Shown here piece by piece: positions 8,166-18,021 of a stretch of DNA of 64,000 nt. A program made the position numbers and the translations under genes. Numbering within the stretch: position 1 is the first letter of the stretch; the number at the start of each line of letters is the position of its first letter. A model generated the notes under the pieces. It ran no database searches and was not told the DNA's origin. It worked only from the letters and a program-made list of their open reading frames with translations. This DNA is from JAADFF01 sp013153035 (GTDB lineage: Bacteria > Coprothermobacterota > Coprothermobacteria > Coprothermobacterales > JAADFF01). The stretch lies in NCBI GenBank assembly GCA_026184435.1, contig CP046447.1. One strand, written 5' to 3'.

Positions 8166-8555
8166 GTGAAGACATGTAAAACTGGTGCCGATACAAAGCT
8201 TACTGTGTGGTTGAAGAGACTTATTGCGTATATGCTTGTTTTGATGATACCGTTTGGGTTGGCTGTTGCAGTGCAGGGTTATATGCAGAAAAATTTTGGA
8301 TACCTTCACGATGGCATGTTTATGTTAACAGTCCCGTTTCTACTGTGGAATATTGTTATGGATGGGTTGGGTGTTAAAAACATGAAACTTGTCTCTGCTG
8401 GCTACTGGGTACTGTCTGTTCTGGCATTTCTTGATATCTTTGTTGTTACCGATGATGTTTTTCGTATACTCATGCTTATTATCTCTTTTTCTGCTATCTA
8501 TGGGGCTATACATCCCGATTGGGCTATGACAAAGCCCAAGTTGAAGATAAAGTAG
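8166..8555 (+). CDS. Small integral membrane protein of unknown function
   Basis: 129-aa protein with about four hydrophobic helices (near residues 17-38, 47-65, 73-90 and 95-110) and a lysine-rich C-terminus, probably in the cytoplasm. GTG 8166 is the start: GGAGGTG at 8154-8160 is 5 nt upstream, and the overlapping ATG at 8164 is followed at once by a stop. I do not recognise a family. It stands alone between two long non-coding gaps, so context gives no clue. Confidence 0.7.
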   Translation: MKTCKTGADTKLTVWLKRLIAYMLVLMIPFGLAVAVQGYMQKNFGYLHDGMFMLTVPFLLWNIVMDGLGVKNMKLVSAGYWVLSVLAFLDIFVVTDDVFRILMLIISFSAIYGAIHPDWAMTKPKLKIK

Positions 8556-9040
8556 AAACAGAGAAATATCGTGTCAACAGGTTTGTTTTTATAAGAAGCC
8601 CTGATGTTCCACTTTTCTAGTAATCTTCCCTCAAGATAAAGAGCGAGAATATAGTATATCTCCATTTGTATGAAGATGTGCTAGTACTATATTTTGATAG
8701 TGTGATAACCGTATAGGGATGATTTTTGATAAGGCAACGCTTTTCGGTATTTCCGGTTTGTATAAAATGTGTCTGAAAGAACTTTATCCTTTAGCCTCCT
8801 GATTATTGGTCAAGAGATCTAGTAAAAAGTGCATCTGTTTATGAGGGGATAAAACCCTATATAGGCAATGTCTCTCTACCTTTGGTTTGGGGTGTATCTA
8901 ATATAGATTTGTATGTTTTTCCGCTTTGTGCAGGGCATTAAAAAGAAGGTTCAGGCTATAGGACTATAGGCCTATGGAATAACAAACTATACAAAGTTGC
9001 TACTAAGAAAAAACGGACAAGTTATATCTCACATAGTATG
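8556..9040. other. 485-bp non-coding stretch
   Basis: No coding ORF, repeat of the 16-bp family or clear RNA structure seen. It ends at the minus-strand terminator of the chemoreceptor gene. Confidence 0.5.
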
Positions 9041-9067
9041 TAAAAAGCCCCCGCGTACGCAGGGGCT
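9041..9067 (-). terminator. Terminator of the PilJ-type chemoreceptor gene
   Basis: Stem AGCCCC (9046-9051) / GGGGCT (9062-9067), extended by GCG/CGC around a tight loop. On the minus strand it is followed by TTTTTA (9045-9040). Confidence 0.85.
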
Positions 9068-9088
9068 CTTGTGTTTATTATTGTGGTA

Positions 9089-10792
<1,704 letters not shown>

Positions 10793-10828
10793 TCAAATTC
10801 AAAAGTAAATAATATCCTTTACATTTGT

Positions 10829-10837
10829 ATTGTATCA
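10829..10837 (-). promoter_or_regulatory. Putative extended -10 promoter of the PilJ-type chemoreceptor
   Basis: On the minus strand TGATACAAT (10837-10829) matches an extended -10 element, about 45 nt before the ribosome site. The same nonamer occurs upstream of the flavin reductase gene (38643-38635). No good -35 hexamer is visible here. Confidence 0.4.
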
Positions 10838-10927
10838 GTTTTGGAATGATTCTATTCATACTATAACCTTACTTGGATAGAGTTTCACGTGTGTTGTAGT
10901 GTACAATAACCATGGAGGGATATGTTG

Positions 10928-11560
10928 ATGGGTGCAAGAACAAAGCCGTGGAATCTTGTTGTGAACAAGGGAGCTAAGATATTGTTTTCCCTTGAAGTCA
11001 ATAGTGTTGCCCGCTTTTCAGCGTGGGGTGATGTTATTGATATATCGGAAGAAGACTTCACTGTTAGTACAGATGCACCCATCCCCGGATACTTCGATGC
11101 CAAATTTTTCTTTATGCCATCTGCCGGTGTTATATTCTTTGGTACAGGTGGAGTTTATGTTTCCCCTGAAAAGCAGGCTACAGTCTACCCTGATACCGAG
11201 TTTGTCTATGCAGAGGATGCCTTTGATGGAAATGTAGCCATGAAACCGTTTGCCATTCCTATGGTATGTGGTGGTGTGAAGATGTCCATCTTGTATCTTG
11301 ACCCAGATGGTTCATCTGGTGCCACAGTCAGGGCCCTTGTACCTGTGCCTACATTCGTGAAGAAAGGTTTTTGCGATGTGAAAATTTATATTCCCCAGGA
11401 GTTTGCCATCAAGAAGGCCGATGCCAAGCTTGATGTGGTCTTTGCCACAGAGGTTGTATTTGGTCGTAATGAAGGTGTCGGAGTTTATGGCAGGCTAGAT
11501 ATGGATCCCTTTGATATGTCCCTCATTTCCTCTGCCTTTGTGCCTTTTGCTGAAAGGTAA
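10928..11560 (+). CDS. Hypothetical protein, possibly YcgR/PilZ-like two-barrel
   Basis: 210-aa soluble beta-rich protein. The N-terminal half (NKGAKILFSLEVNSVARFSA ... VIDISEEDFTVSTDAPI) resembles the N-terminal barrel of YcgR-type flagellar brake proteins. The end, GVGVYGRLDMDPFDMSLIS, resembles the last strands of a PilZ domain. The c-di-GMP-binding RxxxR and (D/N)xSxxG motifs are not recognisable, so binding is doubtful. ATG 10928 is chosen because GGAGGG (10914-10919) lies 8 nt upstream. ATG 10922 would leave only 2-3 nt. It is divergent from the chemoreceptor gene. A plain unknown beta protein is an equal alternative. Confidence 0.55.
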   Translation: MGARTKPWNLVVNKGAKILFSLEVNSVARFSAWGDVIDISEEDFTVSTDAPIPGYFDAKFFFMPSAGVIFFGTGGVYVSPEKQATVYPDTEFVYAEDAFDGNVAMKPFAIPMVCGGVKMSILYLDPDGSSGATVRALVPVPTFVKKGFCDVKIYIPQEFAIKKADAKLDVVFATEVVFGRNEGVGVYGRLDMDPFDMSLISSAFVPFAER

Positions 11561-11603
11561 AAGGCAGGTTGTTTTTATTATCATTTGAAAGGAGGTGCCA
11601 TTT

Positions 11604-12005
11604 ATGTGGAATAAGACACTTGGCGCCAAGATTTTTCTTTATGGTTCTTATGTAGGTGCAGTATTTGTAGTTTTGGGAGCACTGGCAATGCTTGTGGGTG
11701 GTTCTATGCTCTCTGCTTTTCTACCGGTTGAACTTGCAGGTAAAGGCTTTTTACTTGGACTAATTATGGCCATCATTGAGCTTGTCGTTGGTGGTTTCTT
11801 TGTCTGGATTATGTATTCTGCAGGTAAGGAGTATTTAGAGAGTAAGACTTTTGCAGAGTGGAAAGCATGGGTCGTACTGATATTTAGTGCATTGGGACTA
11901 CTGAATTCTTTATTGCATTTCAGGGGAGGAACTATTATAGCCATTTTAATTGACGGTTTGTTCATATTTGCCGCCGCTGCCATGTTATTTGCCGAAGAAG
12001 GATAG
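11604..12005 (+). CDS. Four-helix membrane protein of unknown function (paralogue A)
   Basis: 133-aa membrane protein with about four transmembrane segments. A short charged stretch (KEYLESKTFAEWK) separates helices 2 and 3. It ends in the motif AILIDGLFIFAAAAMLF. ATG 11604 follows AAAGGAGGTG (11588-11597). The GTG at 11595 is inside that site. It shares layout and the C-terminal IxIDGLxxFxAxxxLF pattern with the gene at 12137, so the two are paralogues. No family recognised. Confidence 0.7.
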   Translation: MWNKTLGAKIFLYGSYVGAVFVVLGALAMLVGGSMLSAFLPVELAGKGFLLGLIMAIIELVVGGFFVWIMYSAGKEYLESKTFAEWKAWVVLIFSALGLLNSLLHFRGGTIIAILIDGLFIFAAAAMLFAEEG

Positions 12006-12016
12006 TTTTTCTCCTC

Positions 12017-12044
12017 GGGGGGCGTGCCCCCCTTCTCTTTTACC
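12017..12044 (+). terminator. Rho-independent terminator after 11604 gene
   Basis: GGGGGG (12017-12022), loop CGTG, CCCCCC (12027-12032), then TTCTCTTTTACC. Confidence 0.85.
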
Positions 12045-12064
12045 TTTTGTTTTTTTGTATTCTC

Positions 12065-12093
12065 TTTTCATGAAGGGTAAATTGTTTTATAAT
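12065..12093 (+). promoter_or_regulatory. Putative sigma-A-type promoter of the 12137 gene
   Basis: TTTTCA (12065-12070), a 17-bp spacer and TATAAT (12088-12093). This gives a leader of about 35 nt. It lies directly after the preceding terminator. Confidence 0.55.
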
Positions 12094-12136
12094 AGTTATG
12101 TTATTTGTAAAAATGTTGCCTGGGAGGGAAGCAAGT

Positions 12137-12508
12137 ATGTCTAAATATCTGTATGCTAAATCCATGCTCTATGGGGCATATCTTCTATTTGCATGGCTTG
12201 TAGTAGATGTTGTGCTTGTGTTATGGGTTTCTACCTCGTTTGCTACCTTTTTGTCTTCAATGGTTTTCTTATCGTTTATATTTTTGCTGTGGTTTGCATA
12301 TGCATATTTGGTATACGATGTAGCCAAGAGCGTACTGGATACGGGCTATGTTACACACTGGAAAATAGTGTTGGTAACGGTTCTGTGCATGGTCAGCATG
12401 GTGCTTGTCAAAAGAGATCCTGTAAGTATACTGGGTATTTTTATAGATGGTCTTATACTATTTGGTGCTGTGGGGATATTGTTTGATGGTGCTAAAAGTG
12501 AAGAGTAA
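12137..12508 (+). CDS. Four-helix membrane protein of unknown function (paralogue B)
   Basis: 123-aa protein with about four transmembrane helices, similar in length, helix spacing and C-terminal motif (GIFIDGLILFGAVGILF) to the 11604 product. ATG 12137 follows GGGAGGGA (12122-12129). The upstream ATG at 12098 overlaps the likely transcription start and has no ribosome site. It has its own promoter and terminator. Function unknown. Confidence 0.7.
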   Translation: MSKYLYAKSMLYGAYLLFAWLVVDVVLVLWVSTSFATFLSSMVFLSFIFLLWFAYAYLVYDVAKSVLDTGYVTHWKIVLVTVLCMVSMVLVKRDPVSILGIFIDGLILFGAVGILFDGAKSEE

Positions 12509-12510
12509 GG

Positions 12511-12540
12511 GGGAGAGCGGATTATACGCTCTCCCTTATG
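12511..12540 (+). terminator. Terminator overlapping convergent gene ends
   Basis: GGGAGAGCG (12511-12519) / CGCTCTCCC (12527-12535) with a 7-nt loop, then TT. The loop contains the stop codon of the convergent hydrolase gene. No long T-run follows on either strand, so it may be a bidirectional but modest terminator. Confidence 0.65.
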
Positions 12541-13316
12541 AAATCTACAACATCTGCTATGGCCTGTGTACCTATGTATGGGTCTTCATATAGTTCGTGA
12601 AAAGCCCCTTCATAGGCCTTGTATGTAGATTGTCCCTTCCATGTTTTTATAAGCTCATCTGCCCTGACGGGAGGCACCACTTTATCTTCTGTACCAACTT
12701 GTAAAAGTAGTGGTGCATTGCTGTTTGGTGCCTGTTTCCACAGGATATCTATATGTCTAACCATCTCTCCGTAGAGCCTTGCAGATATGCGGTCGTGTAC
12801 CAGTGGGTCTTTTACATATGCCTCTACCTCTTCCTTACGACGGGAAAGGGCGGAAGCATCTATCTGATTTGATAATGTCACGGTGGGTAAGAACTTATCT
12901 AGTATCATGGCCAGTTTCTGAAGCAGTGGTGATACAGGCTTTATGTAGATGGCCGGACTGGAGGCTATAACCCCTTTGATTTTTTCTTCATGTTCTTGAG
13001 CTGACCTTAGGGCTATAAGCCCTCCTAACGAATGCCCCAGCACAAACCTTGTGCCACCTATCTTGTCAAGGTATCTACCAATGTAGTCAAGTAGGGCGTC
13101 AAAAGAGGCGATATGTCCCCTCTTGCCAGGACTTTTACCGTGTCCCGGTAGGTCAAATGAATATACATCTATTCCATTGTCGTTGAGTGCTTTTACTAAA
13201 GATTTATACCTACCTGCATGCTCTCCCAGGCCATGAATGATAAGCACAGAGACCCCTATAGGGGGCTCTGCCTTCCACTGATATGTGTAAAGCCTTACCT
13301 CCTTCACCTGTGCCAT
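12522..13316 (-). CDS. Alpha/beta hydrolase, monoacylglycerol lipase/lysophospholipase type
   Basis: 264-aa cytoplasmic serine hydrolase of the Hydrolase_4 (monoglyceride lipase-like) family. The catalytic triad is readable: Ser96 in GHSLGG, Asp211 in VGTEDKVVPP and His240 in AFHELYED. The oxyanion region HGLGEH (28-33) and the PGHGKSPGKRG segment are also typical. The start at 13316 has GGGGGA about 5 nt upstream and lies 1 bp after the M20 peptidase stop, so both genes form one operon. The likely substrate is a mono- or lysolipid or another carboxylic ester. Specificity cannot be read from the sequence. Confidence 0.88.
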   Translation of the reverse strand: MAQVKEVRLYTYQWKAEPPIGVSVLIIHGLGEHAGRYKSLVKALNDNGIDVYSFDLPGHGKSPGKRGHIASFDALLDYIGRYLDKIGGTRFVLGHSLGGLIALRSAQEHEEKIKGVIASSPAIYIKPVSPLLQKLAMILDKFLPTVTLSNQIDASALSRRKEEVEAYVKDPLVHDRISARLYGEMVRHIDILWKQAPNSNAPLLLQVGTEDKVVPPVRADELIKTWKGQSTYKAYEGAFHELYEDPYIGTQAIADVVDFIRESV

Positions 13317-13317
13317 A

Positions 13318-14502
13318 CTATTTCCCCCATACCTCTACAAATTCAAGGAATATGTAGAATGGTATCCACAATAGGTCCTCATCGATATCAAAGTAGGGGC
13401 TATGGTTAGGTGCGGTGATACCCTTATCTGGATTACTTGTTATGACAAAGAAAAATGCACCGGGTACACGCTGGGTATAATATGCAAAGTCTTCTGCTCC
13501 CATTACAGGTTCGATAGCCTCTACATAAGGTATTTCTGTGGCTACGGCTATCTTCTCTATAACATCGACAACTTCCGGTGTGTTATGTAGTGGCGGATAA
13601 CCCCACTTGTACTCAAACTCTACATCGGCTTTGTACATCTTACCCATGCTCTTGGCAATTTCTTCTAACCTTGTGGCTATATACTGTCTATCTTCCGGAG
13701 TTACTGTTCTGACTGTCCCGGACATGTGAGTTTCTTCAGGAATGATATTGTGAGTGGTACCTCCATGTATTTCGCCAATAGTGATAACAACGGGATGCGT
13801 CTGATTGAGTTCCCTAGCCCTCATGTTGTATACGGCCATGACATAGTGGGCAGCGGGAACGATGGGATCTATGCCTGTGTGAGGAATACTGCCATGGGTA
13901 CCCTTCCCCTTAAAAGATATGTGTATCTCATCGGCTGAGGCCATGAATGGACCACGCTTAGAGATAACTGTTCCCGGTTTGACCCCGGGCCAACCCAAGG
14001 CACCGACATGGGCTCCTGTGATGACCTCTACATTTTCTAACACCCCTGCCTCTACCATGTATTTAGCCCCAAAGTATCCCTCTTCACCAGGTTGAAATAC
14101 CAATCTAACACCTCGCTCTGGTGGATTTTCTGCAAAATGATGTGCTACACCCAGTAGTACGGCTGTATGGGCATCATGTCCGCATGCGTGCATGAAACCG
14201 TCATGCTTGGATTTGTACGGCACATCTCTGAGCTCCTGAAGTGGTAGGGCATCCATATCTGCCCTTAGTGCCACATAAGGAGGTTCTCCAAAGTCCACAA
14301 CAATACCGGGGCCCACATGCTTGGGTTCAAGCCCAAATGAGCGAAGCTTTTCTTCCACATAGGCTTTGGTCTTTGGTAGTTCGAGGCCTACCTCTGGAAT
14401 CTGGTGCAACTCTCTTCTGTAGGTGATAATCTCATCAAGTCTCTTTTCAATGTCTGCCTTTCTGATGGCATCTTTCACAAGTTTTTTAAACTGTGAGTAC
14501 AT
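13318..14502 (-). CDS. M20D-family amidohydrolase (N-acyl-amino-acid hydrolase/carboxypeptidase)
   Basis: 394-aa metallo-aminoacylase of the M20D/IAA-amino acid hydrolase family. Visible motifs: RRELHQIPEVGLE, LRADMDALPLQE, the metal site HACGHDAHT, QPGEEG, the dimerisation-domain segment GKGTHGSIPHTGIDP and the C-terminal NHSPYFDIDE His. It would remove the acyl group from N-acyl amino acids. ATG 14502 is chosen over the longer ORF (14535) because AGGGAGG at 14517-14511 lies 8 nt upstream. Its 5' end overlaps the upstream gene by 17 bp. Operon order: 15229 gene, this gene, the hydrolase. Confidence 0.92.
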   Translation of the reverse strand: MYSQFKKLVKDAIRKADIEKRLDEIITYRRELHQIPEVGLELPKTKAYVEEKLRSFGLEPKHVGPGIVVDFGEPPYVALRADMDALPLQELRDVPYKSKHDGFMHACGHDAHTAVLLGVAHHFAENPPERGVRLVFQPGEEGYFGAKYMVEAGVLENVEVITGAHVGALGWPGVKPGTVISKRGPFMASADEIHISFKGKGTHGSIPHTGIDPIVPAAHYVMAVYNMRARELNQTHPVVITIGEIHGGTTHNIIPEETHMSGTVRTVTPEDRQYIATRLEEIAKSMGKMYKADVEFEYKWGYPPLHNTPEVVDVIEKIAVATEIPYVEAIEPVMGAEDFAYYTQRVPGAFFFVITSNPDKGITAPNHSPYFDIDEDLLWIPFYIFLEFVEVWGK

Positions 14503-15229
14503 GTTTTCCACCTCCCTCTCCCTTGCTTGCACCATAAGTGCTTTGTGCTATTTCCAGCAAGGTTTCTACCTCTGGTGTGTCTATCTTTTTCAAATATATA
14601 TGTAATGTTATACCTTTAAGGCCCCACTGAGCATATGCTTTTCTAAGGAAATCTATGGCGTCTTTTACAGAGGTTGTTTTTATCCGTATGTGGCCATCTT
14701 TTTCTTTTACCCCCATAATCTCTGCCCCTTTGTCTACTGAGACCTCTATGACAATTTTCTTGATACCTGCCAGCTTACGTGCCAACCTCATAAGACCAAT
14801 GGCATTGCCTATATTGTCCGTCTGGAGGTATAGTATTCCGCTAAAAGCCGTTTTCCTTCTATCTCTTGCTTCTGCCTCTGTGTGTGATGATGTATATGTG
14901 TATTCCTCTTGTGGTGTTTGTTGTCTATCTGTATATGATGTGTATTCCTTGTGGGTGTAGCTCATGTCTTCCACTTTTTCTTGTATAGGAGGTTGATATT
15001 CTTGTGTCTGTTTGTTGTATGTATTCGGATTTTTAAACAGTTTGTCTATTGACGATGAATGGGATGTTGTAGATATTCGATGGTTTGCTGTTTTTTTCTT
15101 GCTTTCCGATATAGCCCATATAATACCTAGTATTATCATGAGTAAACCCAGTGGTAAGAATCCAAAAAGCATAACAATACCGAAAATGATGAGGTCACCG
15201 GGCTTTATGCCCTTTTTCTTCCTTGCCAT
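14486..15229 (-). CDS. Membrane-anchored hypothetical protein
   Basis: 247-aa protein. A lysine-rich start (MARKKKG) precedes a double-length hydrophobic region (about residues 12-41), then comes a Ser/Thr/Gln/Tyr-rich linker (about 50-120) of low complexity, then a compact alpha/beta C-terminal domain (about 125-235) with LMRLARKLAGIKKIVIEVSV. The start has AAGGAGGGG upstream (around 15240). It is the first gene of the operon with the M20 peptidase and lipase. No family recognised. The C-terminal domain is probably cytoplasmic. Confidence 0.7.
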   Translation of the reverse strand: MARKKKGIKPGDLIIFGIVMLFGFLPLGLLMIILGIIWAISESKKKTANHRISTTSHSSSIDKLFKNPNTYNKQTQEYQPPIQEKVEDMSYTHKEYTSYTDRQQTPQEEYTYTSSHTEAEARDRRKTAFSGILYLQTDNIGNAIGLMRLARKLAGIKKIVIEVSVDKGAEIMGVKEKDGHIRIKTTSVKDAIDFLRKAYAQWGLKGITLHIYLKKIDTPEVETLLEIAQSTYGASKGEGGGKHVLTV

Positions 15230-15382
15230 AGCCCACCCCTCCTTTTTAACTCCTACTCAATGATAGCACGAAGTGTATATAAGGAATAAGGTGAATTACG
15301 GCTTTCAGGAGGTAGAAAAAGCTTTTCTATATAGGAGTTATGCCAGCACTTCAGAAATACCTCTTTCTTCCGATAACTGTTT

Positions 15383-15655
15383 TGGAGCCAGGGATGGCGT
15401 ATTTGTCCAGGGATGGAGGTGGCGGCCATGAAGAAGGCAGAGAAGAAGCCTTCCAGGTCTGCCAAGACGCTGCCCACAACGCACCGTCGCGCAGCGGGAG
15501 GGGAGAGACCCTCCCGCCCTTTAAAGGGCAAAGCTGTAGGGGTGCGTAAGGAACGGTGGGTGATGCTGGTAGCCCTGTAAGGCTGATCAAATGGGGAGTG
15601 TCTAATGATGCTCCCCTTTCCCCATGCCCTGGGGGTACCTGCCCCCTCTTTTGCT
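15383..15655 (+). other. GC-rich structured non-coding island
   Basis: About 270 bp at roughly 60% GC by hand count (57-67% in successive 60-bp blocks), against about 43% around it. It contains a direct repeat CCAGGGATGG (15388-15397, 15407-15416), a 9-bp hairpin GCGGGAGGG/CCCTCCCGC (15494-15502/15509-15517), the perfect palindrome GCCCTTTAAAGGGC (15516-15529), GGGGAG/CTCCCC (15583 and 15611 regions) and a terminator-like GGGGG/CCCCC hairpin (15631-15635/15642-15646) followed by TCTTTT. The ORFs crossing it lack ribosome sites. Candidates are a structured RNA or a small foreign repeat element. It does not match RNase P, 6S, SRP, tmRNA or a riboswitch that I know. Confidence 0.45.
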
Positions 15656-15871
15656 CTGTGAAATACCATTTAGATAGAATATTGAGTATATGACTTTATG
15701 CCATAGGAGCATAAGTGACTTCTAAAAAGAAAGAAACCTGTTATAGTTAGCTCTCACATATGCTATTTAGTGATTATCCTGTTTTATGGCTTTGAAGTGT
15801 AAGCTAACTGTGGCTAAATTATGTGTATTTCTATGTCTTATGACTGGGTTATGTTCTGCTATATAAAGCCA

Positions 15872-15894
15872 AAGGGGGCCATACAGGCCCCCTT
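15872..15894 (-). terminator. Terminator of the YvrJ/glucosaminidase unit
   Basis: AAGGGGGCC (15872-15880) / GGCCCCCTT (15886-15894) around ATACA. It lies 54 bp downstream of the glucosaminidase stop on the minus strand and is followed there by TGGCTTTATA. Confidence 0.65.
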
Positions 15895-15947
15895 ACAGTT
15901 ATCCATGTGTCATAATGCCTAAAGTTTCAAATAAGAGGATATACAGG

Positions 15948-16403
15948 TTAAAATGAAGGACTAAAAGATAGATTGGCAACCCTGCATACTTTATATGCCC
16001 AGTCGGGGTCAGATGCGTAAAACTTTCCTATGGCCTTAGGTGTAATACCATTATAGAACTTTCCGCCTGGAGTAAGATATTCCCTATCCAAATACTGTGC
16101 CACATGTATGATGCAATGGGCCTTAGAAGGAAAGGCTTTTGCAGAAGCGTAAGGTGATCGGTCATATGCCATGAAACCGTAGATATTGTTTTTCTTCTGT
16201 GCCAGTTTTGAACGTCCCCAACCACTTTCTAATATCGCCAGTGAAGCGAGGAAGAGGGCATTTATGTTGTATCGGTATTCGGCATATTTCCATACTTCTC
16301 CTAGTCCTGCGAGTGAGGTGCCTTTTACGGGAGCATTGAGATCTGACGATGTTAGAGGTGTGGGAATGCGCAGCTCACTTTTGATTGTTAGTTTCCACTG
16401 CAC
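15948..16403 (-). CDS. Glucosaminidase-type peptidoglycan hydrolase
   Basis: 151-aa single-domain enzyme of the endo-beta-N-acetylglucosaminidase (LytG/FlgJ/AcmA-like) fold, cleaving the glycan strand of murein. The core LASLAILESGWGRSKLAQ carries the catalytic Glu (about residue 59), followed by NNIYGFMAYDRSPYASAK. There is no signal peptide and no cell-wall-binding repeat, unlike secreted autolysins. GTG 16403 follows GGAGGTG (16417-16411). The gene overlaps the YvrJ gene by 29 bp, giving a holin-endolysin-like pair. Confidence 0.85.
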   Translation of the reverse strand: MQWKLTIKSELRIPTPLTSSDLNAPVKGTSLAGLGEVWKYAEYRYNINALFLASLAILESGWGRSKLAQKKNNIYGFMAYDRSPYASAKAFPSKAHCIIHVAQYLDREYLTPGGKFYNGITPKAIGKFYASDPDWAYKVCRVANLSFSPSF

Positions 16404-16557
16404 CTCTCAGCACCTCCTTAAGCAAAGCTATTTCGCCACTGAGTTTCTGAATGCTACTGTCGAGTTTTCCCATCTTTGTAGACAGCTCTGCCATGAGATA
16501 TACACTGACAAATATGGGAAATCCCAAGTTTGTGATAAGACTAATAATGTCTTGCAT
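16375..16557 (-). CDS. YvrJ-family / holin-like small membrane protein
   Basis: 60-aa protein: one N-terminal membrane helix (ISLITNLGFPIFVSVYLMAE) followed by a coiled-coil tail (KMGKLDSSIQKLSGEIALLKEV). This is the pattern of the YvrJ and BhlA/UviB holin-like families. ATG 16557 is chosen because GGAGGTG (16570-16564) is 6 nt upstream. The ORF extension to 16644 has no support. YvrJ genes commonly travel with DUF1659 and DUF2922, which here are at 25 kb. The overlap with a murein hydrolase suggests it helps that enzyme reach the wall, either as a phage-lysis remnant or a host module. Confidence 0.75.
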   Translation of the reverse strand: MQDIISLITNLGFPIFVSVYLMAELSTKMGKLDSSIQKLSGEIALLKEVLRGAVETNNQK

Positions 16558-17115
16558 GGTTATCACCTCCATGAAAAGAGTATATTTGTATACTATGTCT
16601 AGCGCTTTTCTCCTTATTTCGGGGTTTCTGTGGGTTTTACGCATTTACATAACAGGACTATTTTTCATGGATATGTGTTATTTATTTTTCTATAGTTTAC
16701 ATATCTACCGTTATTAGTGATAATATGTGAAAATTAGAATAATAACGGATATATATTTGTTCGCATAAATGATGTGCCCGAATAATCTTGGTAATAAGTT
16801 TTGTATTATGTCTGTTTATGTAAAAATGCTATTGCATAATAAGACAAAAATTCTAAACACTTTACATAACATATAACATCTGCGTGTTATGTGATGATTG
16901 TTCTTTGGGCCATATGGGTGTGTTAATGTGATTAGGTTACTGATGGGTATATGGCTATTTATGTTAGGTTTTTTTTCATAGATGACCTATTATGCATGTG
17001 TACCCTACCCTTCCTGATGTCCTCTGTAAAAATCGGTGTTGATAGTTTTTAATGCTATAACAATGTATCGCTACCTTCTGCCTAATGGTGCGTATACATG
17101 TTGGAGGTGATAAAG
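16558..17115. other. 558-bp AT-rich non-coding stretch
   Basis: No supported gene on either strand. It separates the minus-strand lysis-like pair from the plus-strand DUF4349 gene and must hold both promoters. No convincing -35/-10 pair stands out. Confidence 0.5.
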
Positions 17116-18021
17116 ATGAGACTACGCTATAAGGTGCTTATTGCTTTAATACTCGCTGTTACAGGTGTTTTTTTATTTGTAGCCCAGGGTATGCCATCGT
17201 CTCAAAAGACTGCACCATCATATGAGGCTGGTATGTCTGATAATGTCGTGAAGAGTATGCCACTGGCAAAGAGTGGGTATTCAGATATGCAGGAAACACT
17301 GGCATCGGGAGAGTCTCGCTCTCAGTCTTCAGTGTCTACCAATATAGATATGAAACCAAAGATTATCAAGACTGGTAATGTTACTATTTCTGTGGAAAAG
17401 GATCAGTTTGATAAGGTTATTACAACCGTTAAAACTATAGTCTCCTCATGTGGTGGAATGCCCCAATCTTCTGAGATAACAAAGGGAGAATATCCATATT
17501 TTTCTGCTGTGTACAGGGTGCCTGTAGAGAACTTTGACATGTGTGTAGATAAACTTCAGGGAGTTTCTAAAGATGTATCGATATCTGTTTCCTCTGAAGA
17601 TAGAACGGCTCAATATATAGATCTTGCAGCCCGTCTGCAGGTTCTTGAGAGCCAGAAGGATTTTTATCTTGGACTGATGCAGAAGGCAAAGACAGTTGAT
17701 GAAATGCTAAAGGTAAGAAGATATCTTGATCAGACCATAGCCCAGATAGAGAGTATAAAGGGACAGATGCAGTACATAGAGGGTAGGGCCACGTATTCTA
17801 CACTCCGTATTACTGTGTCTACAACTTCTCAGACTCCTAAACCCAAGCCTTGGTATATTGAAGATTTGGAAAATGCCCTAAAGGCAGGTTTTCTTATGCT
17901 GTGGAATGTATTTTTAGCCCTCATCAAGGCCACTATTATCGTTGTGCCACTGTTCTTCATTGTCATGTGGTTGGGTATGTATATATACAACATGTATAAG
18001 AAGCTGAAGAAGGAGAGTTAA
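17116..18021 (+). CDS. DUF4349-domain membrane-anchored protein
   Basis: 301-aa protein. An N-terminal hydrophobic segment (about residues 5-23) is followed by a Ser-rich linker, then a DUF4349 domain (about 75-240): KIIKTGNVTISVEKDQFDKV, YRVPVENFD, SEDRTAQYIDLAARLQVLESQK and a coiled coil ending ATYSTLRITV. A second strong membrane helix (about 262-292) and a lysine-rich tail complete it. The domain is outside the membrane between two helices. ATG 17116 has GGAGGTG (17103-17109) 6 nt upstream. DUF4349 proteins are common in Bacillota, with no firm role. Confidence 0.85.
   Translation: MRLRYKVLIALILAVTGVFLFVAQGMPSSQKTAPSYEAGMSDNVVKSMPLAKSGYSDMQETLASGESRSQSSVSTNIDMKPKIIKTGNVTISVEKDQFDKVITTVKTIVSSCGGMPQSSEITKGEYPYFSAVYRVPVENFDMCVDKLQGVSKDVSISVSSEDRTAQYIDLAARLQVLESQKDFYLGLMQKAKTVDEMLKVRRYLDQTIAQIESIKGQMQYIEGRATYSTLRITVSTTSQTPKPKPWYIEDLENALKAGFLMLWNVFLALIKATIIVVPLFFIVMWLGMYIYNMYKKLKKES

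Noticed and set aside
15480..15560. Glycine riboswitch or RNase P RNA in the GC-rich island
   Set aside because: A GGGAGAGACC segment looks similar at first, but the conserved aptamer cores and RNase P core sequences are missing.
15340..15669. Overlapping ORFs in the GC-rich island (both strands)
   Set aside because: No ribosome site, low-complexity Pro/Ser/Gly/Arg translations in several frames at once, as expected from GC-rich non-coding DNA.
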